From Margaritifera margaritifera (Eukaryota > Mollusca > Bivalvia > Unionida > Margaritiferidae), in assembly GCA_029931535.1 (NCBI GenBank), contig JAQPZY010001495.1:1276001-1340000 (forward strand): a DNA stretch of 64,000 nucleotides. The letters run 5' to 3'. The position numbers and the translations under genes were made by a program. Below are positions 35,878 through 48,519 of this stretch, piece by piece. Numbering within the stretch: position 1 is the first letter of the stretch; every line of letters starts with the position of its first letter. The notes beneath the pieces were generated by a model that was not told the origin of the DNA, did no database searches, and saw only the letters and a program-made list of their open reading frames with translations.

Positions 35878-37057
35878 TTCTTTTTTCTGGTGATTTTTGG
35901 ATATATTGCTTTTAATTATTTTTTCTGGTAAATATTTTTATATATTTTTCTGTCTGGCAATTTTTTGGTATATTTTTTCTACCAATGTTTTATATGTTGA
36001 TGTTTGGATATTGTTATTGTACTTCGTACGAGCTTTGAAGCTGTTATTTATTTGACTGTTCATTGCCAAATACAACGTTTTAACAAGTGGATGTTGAAGA
36101 ATATGTGAAGAACTTATTAAACAAATGAACAAAATACCTAAAGCAGCTACACTACCACCTATAAACTAATAGATTGTACTGTTTAAGTTTGTTTGGTTTC
36201 TTTCACGTAGTCTAATTTCAACCTCGTGTGACTCGGATTCATTCCCTATACGTTCTGCTTTGGATTTTCTAAATTCCTGTGAATTTTTGCAATTTTTCTT
36301 CCAAGTTCAACTGTATGTGGATCTTGTTGGCTTTTGTGGAGTTATCTTTTTTCAGGTTCTATGCCAACCTTGCTTTCATCTTCATTTTTGTCTTGTTCAC
36401 CTTCTATTTATTTGGCAAGTAAATTTATAATATACAGGAACATAAATCTCAATTTGATAAAAGGTTAATTGCAAAATGACTTCAAATGTTACGAGTAGTT
36501 TAAAATAATTTGAAATCTAAATAAAAGAGATGGACTTCAACACACGTCCTATGTGTGAAGAAGTTAAAAACAAATTCTTTGAATGCTACAGAACTAGTGC
36601 TTACTGCAATCCTTGCCATAATTAATGCCGCAGAAAACAATCTAAAATGAAGTTAAGTAAAAACAACGAATACAATAAAAGCACATAAAAAATAAACTTG
36701 AAACAAAGGTACCATAATTATGAAAACTTTAGATTAATTAGCATCACAAAACACATAATTTTATCTGCATTAAGGGCAAACATCAAATCAGACACAACAT
36801 TGAAGATAAAATGTGTACCTTCTCTTGCTTTCATCGCACATATCTAAACTTAACAAATTCCATAGCTGTCTGTGTGTAGATGAAATAGATACATATCACG
36901 TTATTCCATGTTCTGCCTTTGATATGTCAAATCCTGGTCAACAAAGAAAATCTTTCCACTGGACAAATACTAGATACATGATAGTAAGCTGAAACATGTT
37001 GAAAATGGCAAAATGCTTTCGAGGAAAGAGATAGAAGATCACAAGAATACAGTTGAA

Positions 37058-37246
37058 TTATTCAAGAAAGCTAACTTCAATATTGTGGAAATCGTCGAAG
37101 CACGCGTTATCTCTGTTACATTCTTGAACAGTGTCTACTAATCTACTTTTCCTGTAATGGCAACAATCTAATCTATCCTGGTAATGACAACAATTGTAAC
37201 AAGTTAAAGCCACAAATGTACTAAGAACAAAGCAACAAGTACACAT
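37058..37246 (-). CDS. Candidate small secreted Cys-rich protein (62 aa)
   Basis: Starts MCTCCFVLSTFVALTCYNCC, which looks like a short hydrophobic leader followed at once by an LxCYxC motif as in Ly6/uPAR-type three-finger proteins. It has ten Cys in 62 residues, including a CxxxxxC pair near the end, and stops at TAA. A TATAAATAG box lies on the coding strand about 20-30 bases upstream of the ATG. It could be a first exon of a longer spliced gene, a free peptide, or chance. The frame lies inside the 5.1 kb found only in segment B. Family assignment is weak. Confidence 0.3.
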   Translation of the reverse strand: MCTCCFVLSTFVALTCYNCCHYQDRLDCCHYRKSRLVDTVQECNRDNACFDDFHNIEVSFLE

Positions 37247-37899
37247 TCTTCTTCAGAGATGCTACGCTATTTATATGTAGAGTATTTCTTCAGCATTTAT
37301 TTACTCAGTACTTTTTGTTGTCTTGTTGAAATTTAAATATTTCAACGTTATCAAACTTGCAGATAGAAGCAAACCTGACTTAAATGACAAACCCTTTGTG
37401 AAGTATATACAAGTTCCGTTTGATGTGATGTAGTCATCTCTAATTCAAGTAGTATACTGTTCAAGTTGTGGATTCGAAGAAATGTATTAATCAATGATGT
37501 CAGACTATACATTTGAGCATCCAATAACTGGTCTACAATTTTTTCGAAGTCGTCCGCTTCAGAGATAAATAGTGCTATTTATTAGGGATTGTAATGTGCT
37601 AAATTCAAATATGACAATTAAAACAACTGATTGGCTACTGTTTCCAAGATATTTAAGTTTTTACATTTTATGTAAATGTATATTGTGTACATAGTAAGGT
37701 TTTAATCATAAATTGTAAACCTAGGTCTTTTCATGTGTTTATGGTTGCTTTACATGATATTTCACCTGTCCTGTTTATGTAACACTTTAAAAAACAACAA
37801 AAGGGTTATATAAATAAAAAATATATTGAAACAAAAGTAAAAAAAACTATTATGTATATATAAGTACATAGTTTAGTCCTTATTCAGTGTCTACTCGGC

Positions 37900-39420
37900 G
37901 CTTCAGATTGCATCATTCATTGTTGTGCCTAAAAAGCAAGTACTGTCCAAACCCAGTCATAGATTTATTCATAGATCCAGTCAAAGATGTATTTTAGTCA
38001 TTTACGGTTTAAATGGAGATCCCTTCCCTTTATAACTCACTTATCCTCCGCCATTCCCATGTCAAAGGTCGTATATACTGACCCAGTATAATATCTTTAA
38101 AACTTGAGCCAATCAACAATTTTAAGCATCCTTTTCGTTCTCAGTGACCCAGAATTAGTAAAGTTTGACAACATTTATTGCGAAAGCATTTTGGCTGTAG
38201 ACCAGTGTAATGATTTGAAAATTTTAGCAGCTCAAGCATCTACAAGATTTCATATGTCTTCTTGATTTGTTTCTCTTCCATTTTGTCCAACTCTTTATCA
38301 GTCAAGAGTGTACCTGCTATGTCCAATTCCTGTTTTTACTCCTTCAGTTCTGGAAAAAGAATCTGTTTGTATTTTATAAATCCTAGTTTAGGAAAGGATA
38401 AAAATCTTAATTTAAGAAACGAAACAAATGATAAAGTTGGTTTAGATTTCGAAATGAAAGAAATTAAAAATCATGCGTATGAAGATGATCTTGTAGATAT
38501 ATAACAGATACAAATTGATGACGCTGTATATCTTGCTACTAGTTTTCAAATCAAGATATAGGTCATTTTGAGCGAAGGTACTAGTATGTTCTGACAAATT
38601 TTTGATTTGTTCAAAGAGGACATAAAAGATATCTTTGACATGAACGAAGTACAGTACAACTTGGAACGAAAGAATCACAGATTACTAAACAAAGCACTGT
38701 ATTATGAAACACTTTCGGAAAGTAAGTTGAAATTTCGAAGAAAGGAGAAATCAGATGCATGCCTCCACAGAGCACTTCAGCAAGTAAAACTGGTCTAAAC
38801 TTGTCAATTGAACTAGGCCGTACAAAACGAGATGATGGATTTATACTTCCCGTTGACGCTATGTATCAAGGCTCCACCGTCGCGAATACACAGCTCTAAT
38901 ATCAAACTGAACCTACCGTTGTACAAAGGCAGGAAATGGACTTACCCGTTTTACCACGATATAGACGGTATGGTTTAACGCTAGTGTAAACGGGTCAATT
39001 TATTTCTACTATTTGTTCTTGTATCCAATGATACTACCTATTTTTATAACTATGTCACTCAGTAACAAAAGATTCCATCACCACCAGCAACAAATTCCAA
39101 TTTCACTTTTGAATCTTCTTGGATTAATAGCTCCTGTAGTTTTTGAACAGTGTATGAGTGTGTAGAAACAGACTGTGAATAAATATTCTGTTTTGAACCT
39201 GGGTATCTAAACCACAGATTACATGAGACCATATCATTTTATTCGATCTAGCTATTCCCTCATCGGAAAGTGCATTGGTTTCTTGTAGGAAGTAGTATAT
39301 CTATTTTATTTTTGTCTGCCATATTATTCATTTCATCAGGTGTCAATGTTCTCCAGTACTCAAGACTACCTATCCAATAATTATAATTACGATATAGGCA
39401 TCCCAAAACCTGGGCGTATT
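37900..39420. other. Patch of unidentified coding relics on both strands
   Basis: Plus strand: DPELVKFDNIYCESILAVDQ near 38147-38210; a Lys/Asp-rich frame to 38504; DIFDMNEVQYNLERKNHRLL near 38632-38695; and LGRTKRDDGFILPVDAMYQG near 38812-38875. Minus strand: SLEYWRTLTPDEMNNMADKN near 39325-39385 and YTVQKLQELLIQEDSKVKLE near 39090-39165. All are broken by stops. They may be remains of the same mobile element as the integrase relic at 40780-41150. No family recognised. Confidence 0.35.
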
Positions 39421-39455
39421 ATTTTATGTACTTGTATCCGATTATCAATCAAGCA

Positions 39456-39975
39456 TTTTTGTTTTACCTTTGAGATATCTCCAGACGTGCTGTGGTAGAA
39501 TTCTAAAATTGTTTCATATCGAATTAAATTATTTCATATCAATCCTACTATTATTTTATTTGAATGCAGCGTCAACTGATAAAGGTACTTTACATTCAGA
39601 CAGCAGCATTCTCATCTGGAGATAAGCATGAAAATTGTATACTGATTTTCCTAACTACAGAAAACTGTTGCTTATCAAATGCATTAAGGAAATCCCACAA
39701 CCAGCTCTTCGAGTATTTTTGTTTTACCTTTGAGATATCTCCAGACATGCTGTGGTAGAATTCTAAAAATGTTTCATATCAAATTAAATTATTTCATATC
39801 AATCCTACTATTATTTGATTTGAATGCAGCGTCAACTGATAAAGGTACTTTACATTCAGACAGCAGCATTCTCATCTGGATATAAGCATGGAAATTGTGT
39901 ACTGATTTTCCTAACTACAGAAAACTGTTGCTTATCAAATGCATTAAGGAAATCCCGCAACCAGCTCTTGACATC
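39456..39975. repeat. 260-bp direct tandem duplication, two copies
   Basis: From TTTTTGTTTTACCTTTGAGA to CCACAACCAGCTCTT is repeated with an exact 260-base period (GTTTTACC at 39461 and 39721) and only a few substitutions, so it is recent. On the minus strand each unit reads an open stretch (KVKQKYSKSWLWDFLNAF) of unknown origin. Confidence 0.92.
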
Positions 39976-40779
39976 CACTCGGCCCAGTTTAGATGATTCA
40001 TCCATTCAGCCCAGTTTAGATGTGTCATGCCACACAGTGATGTGTATCGTGTCACAGATTAAGCACTAGCAAATTTTAAAGTGTAGTTTAAAAAAATGTT
40101 TAATGACTGGTATGCCAAAAATCCGTTTCATTGGAATTTGTAGTAAATTTATATCTCGCTAAATTCATTTCCTATATTAACTTGGTTAAGGTGTGTTAAC
40201 CAATTTAATACATTAAATTGAATTGGAGGACAAGGATAAGGAGCTGTATAGTAGTTTGTTCGATCTGGAATCCATTATTTAGATTTTAAAACTTAGTATG
40301 AGATTAATCCCGTTTCTTTTACGTACTCGTTGCATCTGTGTTATATTGTATTTTGTTTATCGCTTCCTTTATCAGTTTTTCTCTGTTGCAGTTGTAACAT
40401 TTTACAACGGATTGTAATATTTTTTGGTCTAGTTCAATTTCAATTACTATAAAAGGAAAGCTCTGTAAAAACTGATATTTAAAATCTGTTCACCCACATA
40501 CTGTGAAAGATGTACTGGTTTTCCTTCATTCAGATGGTGTAAAATTCTTCCCGAATCAACTGAGTTGTGCTCATTTTGCGGTTCTTCTTTGTGATTGAAA
40601 GTTTTATTAATGCCTTAAAATTTAGCATGGTATATATTTAGCCCAGGAAAAATGATAGTGATTGCATACACGTCTATTTGATTCTCATTACCCTTTATGT
40701 GGTTCAATATCTAGTGTAACAGTCTGTAGTCTTTTATATGGTATTTGGTTTTCAGCTTTATGGAAATGTAGTAAATATA

Positions 40780-41150
40780 TACTTCAGAATCGTTAATGTT
40801 ATCTCCGTTTATTTCTTCTGTGATATCATTTATTGCCCAGCTACGACATTGCTTTCAATGTCGTCGACTTATCAGTTTTCAATGTGTACCATTTTGTTGT
40901 TTAATTACTTACCTGACTTTAAATATTTCCCCAGTAAAGTTAGGAAAAAGTTCACCTTTGCAAATATTGATTTGTCTTTCAAAATTTTGACTGTTTCGCC
41001 AATTTTAAATCTCAGAGTTCTAAATGTATCAGATGTCAAATAATCGTATAGATTAAGCCCTACTTTGATCTGCTTTTAGTCTGCTAGCTTCAGCTGGACT
41101 CGTGTTTTTTGATGTGTGATGAGAGTTATTATATCCTTCAGCTGGCTTTT
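40780..41150 (-). pseudogene. Relic of a Polinton-type integrase, C-terminal half
   Basis: On the minus strand the end of the catalytic core (YNNSHHTSKNTSPAEASRLK, near 41080-41140) is followed, after a frameshift, by the SH3-like C-terminal domain (LRFKIGETVKILKDKSIFAK and FTGEIFKV, near 40915-41015). A degraded DITEEING tail lies near 40815-40840. The order and wording match the integrase at 51050-51990 (FAVGDKVRIS, YWSEEVFVI). No catalytic residues remain. It marks another, much older Polinton insertion in segment B. Confidence 0.7.
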
Positions 41151-41638
41151 ATAAAGCTTCAACCTCTTTTCTGGTTTCATTTTAAGTGAAACACTTCCAC
41201 ATTATAACCTTCAGCCTTCTGTTGCACCTTTCCACCTATTGACCCCATAATCGATAGATGTCCATTCCAGAAGTTTGCTCATGTTTTTGTTGCAAATGAC
41301 AATTTATTTTGCACAACCGTGTTCCTGCAAGAAGTCCTTTGACCTTTAAGCACCAAACCAATAGATGTCTTCCTACTCTCAAATTCAAGCTATCTTCAAA
41401 GAATAGTCAAGGCATGCGGTACAGAACTTAAGTAGTGTTTTTTCAAGCGTTTTTTCTTCTTTCAGTGCTTGTGACATTCACCTTTGACCTTTCAAACCCC
41501 CAAAATAGGCATCTTCCTTGTCGCAAATGCGATTCATCCAATAAGTTTTCTCGCGGCACATGTATCTTGTATGCAAATCGAGTTATTGCATAGAAAGTTT
41601 TCATTTTTCGTTCTTTCAGTCTCTGTGGCCTTCACCTA

Positions 41639-41933
41639 GTGGTTGGGGGTAGTCCAGTGAAAGCCCGTATGTTAGTCGAAATTGGTGTTCGGGTGCATAC
41701 ACAATCTGCAAAGGATTTGGCAGATGTTGTGGAGTTAGAAAATAATAGGGTTCTGTGCTGTGAGTTAGGGGAGGTGACAACGAGAGAGAGTCCAGTTTTA
41801 GGAGGAGAGTTCTTTCCACTTGTCCTTCCAGCCAGACACGGATTTTTTACTAGCATTCTGTGCCACGGAAAAGGCGAGTGAGATTCGTTAGTGGAAATTA
41901 GGTAAAACTTATTAGTAATCGTGATTGGTGAGA

Positions 41934-41986
<53 letters not shown>

Positions 41987-42155
41987 AAAACGTAGTGAGG
42001 AACAGCGATTGCGGGCTCATTTCTTTGCATCGATGACTGCCAGTCTAATTGAGGAGGATAGAATGTTGAATGAATTAGGGAGTGCAGATCTTTGCAGAGA
42101 GTTTGTGTATGAAGGTACTTCGCTCCTGAAAATATATTTGCCGAAATGTATTTGA
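41639..42155 (+). other. Unidentified coding-like frames around a (TG)n tract
   Basis: 41639-41881 encodes VEIGVRVHTQSAKDLADVVE through HGFFTSILCHGKGE. After the TG microsatellite (41936-41984) another frame reads RSEEQRLRAHFFASMTASLI through GTSLLKIYLPKC to 42155. Segment A has degraded copies (10122-10263, 10391-10560). Even composition and retention of protein-like wording suggest former exons or a transposon gene. Family not recognised. Confidence 0.35.
41936..41984. repeat. (TG)n microsatellite
   Basis: Pure TG run, orthologous to 10326-10390 in segment A. Confidence 0.97.
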
Positions 42156-42886
42156 ACTTATTCTTGCCAATTATTATCCTTTTTAAAAGGCATCTGACAC
42201 TCCATTATCCAAAATTGTTTCTATATAAACGAATTTCACGTGAAGTCTCAAATATAGAAATTTGATAGTACTTTTCATAAAATTTTGAGTCGAAGTCGAT
42301 CAATAATTTCCTGCTTTTCTCAGTTCCGTGATTATGGTGGAAACGGGCTTACAAGCCGAATGAAATCACAGAGATGACGTTCTTTTTCTCTGATTTTCGG
42401 CGGTATTCCAACCACACAGTTTCTTAAGTGGTGAATGGCCTGAATGAGAGTGAAGAAAGCCCGAACTAAGGTGGCTAAGTCTGTCCTTGTTCCGGCCATT
42501 AGTGAGTTGGTGAATTTGCAGACTTGATGAAGAAAAAAAATTGAATAAAATTTGGAAGTATTTAGAATGTAATTTGCGAATCATATTAAAAAATTAAATG
42601 TTGAGCCAAATTTAAAAACAAAAATGCGAAAAGTCAAATTTGGAAAAAATATAAAATTCAACTTACGGTTACAAAAGTCAAAGCTTGAGTAAAATTTAAA
42701 GCAATCAACTATAAACGACTTGAGTGTAACTAAGAATATCATATTGAATAGAGGAGATCAATTTGATTTAGGGCTCCCGACGTTTTGCACTGTATGATCT
42801 TCTTCATGGTGGATTAGGGATCAGACCAACTCAGGTTATATGTACTTTCCTGGCTTGAATCAATTATGCAGGTAGGTAGGTAGGTT

Positions 42887-43002
<116 letters not shown>

Positions 43003-44379
43003 GGGGGAGGGCGGTACATATGTATGTAGGTAGGTAGGATGGAAGACAGAAAGAAAAAATGATAAACGATACAGAGATCGTATTGGGCATGTTGTTATGG
43101 AAACTGTTATGTATGATGTTTATATACTTAACTTTCGTCAATGATTGTAAGTTGTATAGTTTTTTGAAAATACATATTTAACTTTTGTCCAGTTGTTTGC
43201 ATAGTATTTCGCAACATGTCCTGTTGTAACATGTGTCAGGTAGGCCAGCAATTTCATAGGCATTTCGCAATTAAACTTTTGTGACATATGTCAGGTAGGC
43301 AAGTATTTTTCCATTAGAATTACTAATATCCTGATGTAACATAGGTTCTATAGGCCTGTGTATTTATATACAGATTTTGGTAACCAAATTCATTCCTATT
43401 CTAGAATTCCGGTTCTAAAGATCAGTCTGCAAGGAATCTATTTTAGTAATTACAGTTGTGTTGTTGATATCAGATATAATTTGAGAGGAATGTTTTTGTT
43501 TATAATATTCATTGGAAATACTAAAGTGCTCATTGACTTTTGGATTAATACGTGTTTTGGGGATTTATCTGAACTCATTCAAATAATTCGAGATTACATT
43601 TTTGTGGTACATCACGACACATTCAATGCTATTGAAATTCATTCGGAACATTCTATTATATTGGACTTGTGATAAGGACATTTAGAATTATTTGGAATTT
43701 AACTTACAAATTGTAAGTGTTTCTTGAATTTTTACTTTAATATTCTGGAAATAAATTGCTTGTTGATTTTATTTAATTGTATTGGTTTCACATTCTTTCT
43801 GTTATATATTTTACGACCTAGAGTCGTAATAAAACATCGTTCTAGAAAAGGGTAAAAGGAAATGCTTCTTGTCAATTATTTACACGTGAAGTTAAACCTT
43901 GCCAAAAATCAAACTAGCTATCCAAACTCTGTCAAGTACATGTACCTTGGAATTCGTTTGATTGTTTACATATGTTCCAGATTTCTTCAAAGAAGAGCAG
44001 GGGTAAGTGATATCGCTTGTCGGTGCATGTTTCAAGGATGATGTACGTTTTGCACAGCTCTTAATACCAGTCTGTTCCAGAAAGAGACAGTTGACTCGAA
44101 GCCTGAAGTTATTATTTTTGTACTTTGTAAATGTGAATAATGCTTTTAGTATTTGCATAGCCCACCTGAGCTACATGGAATACAACGGGGAATAGGGTGA
44201 GTAAATAAACGAAAAAGAGAATAAAAGAAAAGATAAAATGCAGGAACAATGTTTGGATGCAGAAGTTTAGTTTTTAATACAAAAACGTTCAAATAATCTG
44301 ACAATCAGTCTTAACATTACGATAGAGAGATAAACGTGATTCTATACATTATTGCTTTAATGAAAGCATACAATCGTTG

Positions 44380-44573
44380 TTAAGCAGTGGTAATCAAAAG
44401 GACAGATTCTGCCTCCCTCGATATAGTTCAGTATGGTTTTCACTTCATTTTGCTACTCTTCGCTCCTGCCGCTCGCTCATTCTCGCAACATCCGCTACGA
44501 TCCGCTCCATTTTGTTTCAACCATACTGAACTATAACGATCAAGCCAGAATTCCTGTCCTTTTTATTACTACT
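44380..44573. repeat. Large imperfect palindrome at the left end of the proviral element
   Basis: The left arm (about 44380-44440, TAAGCAGTGGTAATCAAAAGGACAG then ATATAGTTCAGTATGGTT) is the inverted copy of the right arm (about 44517-44573). They flank a spacer of about 75 bases, GC-rich and with repeated GCTC/CGCT. The outer arm starts exactly where similarity to segment A stops (44383), so the palindrome is the host-virus boundary. Its outer AGTAGTAATAAAAAGG resembles the palindrome at 3317-3463. Confidence 0.75.
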
Positions 44574-44674
44574 TATGATGTCAACACATCTGGATACACA
44601 TGTATATACATATCTGTTATAACAACTACTACCTACTAACCTAACCCCCCTACATATATATTTTAGACAAAATT

Positions 44675-44896
44675 TCACATTAGGCAAGGATCATCTAACA
44701 CATCTGATGATACAATTTCTGTTGTTAATGTAGTTCTTATTTTTCTAGCTGCATTTTTTGTATTTATATTAATCTTCTCCATTTTATCAACAAGAGCCTC
44801 AATCTTATTAACTTCCTCATTTAACTTTTTTTTAGTTGCATGTATCTGCCTAATAATTACTTTAATTTCATCAAGTAATCTGTTTATGTTATTCAT
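44675..44896 (-). CDS. Small coiled-coil peptide at the polymerase end (73 aa)
   Basis: Intact frame, MNNINRLLDEIKVIIRQIHA onward, with heptad spacing of Ile/Leu over about residues 4-45, then a Thr-rich tail. It lies just downstream of pPolB on the same strand, with a 23-base gap. A copy of the viral AATTTTGTCTAAA motif overlaps its 3' end. Unknown function; element 1 shows no equivalent between its polymerase and palindrome. Confidence 0.55.
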   Translation of the reverse strand: MNNINRLLDEIKVIIRQIHATKKKLNEEVNKIEALVDKMEKININTKNAARKIRTTLTTEIVSSDVLDDPCLM

Positions 44897-44919
44897 TACT
44901 CATTATTATAACACAAAAT

Positions 44920-47900
44920 TTATAACAAACCCATCTCCTTCATTAGTTCGTCAAAGTTTGGTTGTTGTTCTTTGTTAGGATTGTATCTATATGCAAATGT
45001 ATTAACACCATCTACAAAGTATCTTTTATCATAAAAATTGCATAAACCTATTTTATTAACTATATCTGTCTCTATCTTATGGCAATGAGATCTCAATGTT
45101 GTCATCTCAATATGTTTTCTTTCACCACCAAATGCAGCAAGATAATCATCAAAACCTAATACTTTGTTGACTACACTTTTCTTAATACCTTTTGCCCTCT
45201 TCTTGACACATCCATCATTTAGTATGATGCAATACATCTTTGACCTTAAACCAACAAATTCAGCAATTTGAACAAAGTTTGTCTCATCCTTGAACTTACC
45301 TATTACCTTTTTGTTGCCATTACATTTAAATCCGGAATTAGCTGGGTAATCTGACAAATCCATTAGCGATCTATTATTACACATTTCCTGGTAGAAATCT
45401 TTACAAGGAATATCATAACACAAACTATCTGTATCTGTAAACAACAACTTTGATCCTGGAAAATTTTTCTTGACAAAATCATAATGAAAATTATACATTA
45501 ATGTCTTTGACAGATCAAGTATTGCAGCACCAACATAAACTGGCTTATTAAGTTTTAAATTTGTTTTTCTTTTCTGAACTGCAACTAAGTTTTCATCGAA
45601 TATCCTCATGCTAAGAAACTTATCATCAGCAACTACTTTATTTCTTCGTTCAACATTATTTATTATCTCAATGTCAACACGCTTTCTGATATTCTCCATT
45701 GTCTTACCAAAAACACTATTGTTCATTAACTTGAAGAAATCCTTTTCAAATTCTGTTGTTGCAGCTGCTCTTTTATTTGTATTAAAATCTGTATATTTCT
45801 TAAGCCAAGGCTTCTGTTTGAACTTTAGTACCCTGTGAACATTTGTAAGTATTAGTCCATGATTAAGCACCTGTTTTAATGCGGCAACATGTATGAGATA
45901 TCGCTTTTTATCCTGCAAATTTGGCACTAGCTTTTCAACTGTATAATGGCCAATACCATATTGTTCTTTTATTGTTATTTGCTCAGGCGATAACATATTA
46001 TCTGTAATCACCATTGTTTCAGCACAAAATGGATAATCATTATGCAGTTCATGAAGATGTTCTTGATATTCAAGATCAACCTCAGCAAAGTAACCAATAT
46101 TATCTGGTATCTCTTTATCTATTTCACGCAGAAATTGATCTGTTGTTATACAGTGAAATCCAGCATATGGCAGCGATTGTATCATAGTTTGACATATACT
46201 TATTGTTTGCAACTGCATGTTTCTTTGTTATCACAGATATTCCGCCTTTGATTCCTTGTTCGATAAAGTAGAACATGTCAGGATCTGTTAACAAATCTAA
46301 CTTTATTTTGCTTAGTTTTAATGCAACCTCTCAGCTCATTCCAGGTGATGAAAAATACCAACATGGATCTAGGCCGTAATATTTTGAACATATTGACCTG
46401 AACTGCTCAAAAACATCAGCTAACAACAATACATCTGTAATCAGATACAAATCATGGCATTCACCTAGTGTTTTGCAACCAAATTCTCGCCATATTTCTT
46501 TTGCATAATTGTATTCTTCATCACTGATGCCTTCTAATGTTAATGTAGAATAAAAAATTTCTTTGTCAGGTAATTCTGTTTCATCAAACTTATCTTAGTT
46601 TGTCATATACTCGTAGGGATAAATTCCTTTTTGTTTTAAAAGATAAGACTTATCACCAAATTGTTCTTCTAAATTATTGAACACACTACATCCATTGACC
46701 AGACTTTCTAGCGATGCTGCCATAAACTGAGCGCTGTCAATAAACCTTAATTTGCCAAAAGATATTGACATACTTTTCAAAGTTATTTGGAATACATTTG
46801 ATCTTATTGTTGCCTTGAAATTTGCCAAATACTTCTGTGATAATATGTCTTTCATATCCTCTCAAATTATGGAAAACACCAACAGGAATGAATTCTGGAT
46901 ATTTGTAATGCAAATTGCAATTGTCATGTGCTGCTCATCTGTATTTACCTGTGATGTGACAATGATCTTAAACCCTATCATCACCAAGAACATCACCACA
47001 AATATGACATTTAATTGCTGTTATAAATCTTGTTTCTTTTTCTTCTGTCTACTTTAACATTGGCTTTACAGTTTTCATTATTTTCATTGCTTCATCAGCC
47101 TCAGGTAGTAAATTTTTAATTAACCAACCAGCAGGATCATTACCATGATACAACTTTATTGGTTTAGAATATTGTTCATCAGCAGAACGTACAACTTTGT
47201 ATGCGACACCACACGGAATATGTTCTTGTGTTTTTGTTGTTGAAGATTTATTAGGATCACACTTTACATCAACAGCTACAGTTTTTAACAGGGATTCGAA
47301 GTCAGCATATACACCAAATGGAACCTGCAATTGATGTCTAAAGTTAACAAATTTTAATTAAGAATTTTGTTTGTTAGGTATAGTAATTCCTTGCACAATT
47401 TTGCAATATTCTATGTGTTTTTGTAGTATTTCTTCTATTTTACAACCATGAAGACACCTGTAGCAGAAATATTTTTTATGGTGTGTTTTATTGTATTGCC
47501 CACCAACAAGGCCGTTTAATTTTTTTATCCAACAGTAATGCCCATTGTATAACAACAGATTTATAGTTTTTTTTGTGACGCTATATCGCTAATCAATCTA
47601 GGGTAGACATTATTCTTTTCATCAACACCAAATACATTAATACTTAAATTATTCTGCCTTTCAAATTTTGATATCTGTCTTTCCTCAACAGGAAACTTAA
47701 TGCCATTGAAATTTAATTTGTCAGAAAAAGCGCATAACAGGAAACTCTACCAGCATTTTTGTTAACAGGAAACACAGCTGACAAATATAGCCCACATAAA
47801 GCACATATTTTCCTTGTTCTTGAAATTTATCACACACTTTGTGTTTTCTATTCTGTCAGGCAGGCCTACATAAGATGCTCCTCTTAATGGATTATACTTC

Positions 47901-48287
47901 AGAACCTGATGTAGTGTATTCCTCGATCTTTTTCCATATATATTGAAAAATGTAATCTGCTGCTTTTCTGATATCTGTGCCTTTTAAAATTTACCTTGTG
48001 CGGGAACTAATGTAATGTTTAGCTAGTTCTTCATTAATATCATTATCTCCATACACATTTATATTGCTAAGCACAACATGAAATTGTACAATAATCTTTA
48101 TTCCTCCGTGGACCTGAAGTTCATTTTGCCGAACAGGGTTCATAATGCTAAAAAGATTGTCTGACGATAAACCTTTTAGTGCAACCTGATTGTCAACTTT
48201 CCAGTTTTTATCAAAGCCAGCAAATGCTGTTGATGTTTGTTTAGCAATTAATAATGAACGACGTGATAGTGTTGATAAAGATTGCAT
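44920..48287 (-). pseudogene. Protein-primed family B DNA polymerase, copy 2
   Basis: Same gene as 1-3190, with its N terminus present (ATG at 48287, followed by about 98 readable residues). Downstream blocks: Cys-rich CYRCLHGC segment (47430-47480), exonuclease motif YADFESLL (near 47290-47315), zinc cluster and HNLRGY segment (46860-47040, shifted frames), a TDVLLLAD segment (near 46420-46445), motif B FFKLMNNSVFGKT (near 45705-45745), motif C TDTDS (near 45430-45445), and an intact C terminus to 44920. Breaks: frameshifts between 47990 and 46860, TAA at 46595-46597 and TGA at 46331-46333, both at Trp codons, and a deletion of about 65 bases at 46180/46181. The deletion removes the whole motif A (SYIIYL to AMS by comparison with copy 1) and shifts the frame. 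Dead polymerase. Confidence 0.95.
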
Positions 48288-48328
48288 TGCTATATAATAT
48301 ATGCATATTGTTTCTTTAAATAGGAAAA

Positions 48329-48358
48329 AATTAGATATGATATCACATCATATATCTA
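48329..48358. repeat. Inverted repeat upstream of pPolB copy 2
   Basis: TTAGATATGAT-ATCAC-ATCATATATCTAA: near-perfect arms in the divergent gap between pPolB (minus) and the HNH gene (plus). It could be a shared regulatory site or a hairpin. A weak AATTGTCTG-type copy of the viral motif lies next to it. Confidence 0.5.
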
Positions 48359-48519
48359 AAAACAGACAATTAAAGAAAGCTAGTATTGTATAATATGGTG
48401 ATGAAAATAAGCACAACATTGATACCAATGATATCGATTAGATATGCTGCTGACCTTGAGTAATACTATGTTCATCATCGATATAATCATTATGCAGTAA
48501 GCATATTAGGCATCGTTAA

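Larger units (their letters stand above)
36632..41734. other. 5.1-kb stretch of segment B missing from segment A
   Basis: A joins at 10122 what B has at 36631 and 41735. In B an open frame (41639-41881) runs straight through the right junction while A keeps only its second half, and no flanking duplication is visible. A deletion in A therefore explains it better than an insertion in B. Confidence 0.6.

Noticed and set aside
40738..41043. 101-codon plus-strand open frame
   Set aside because: Antisense to the integrase relic, whose domain order is recognisable on the minus strand.
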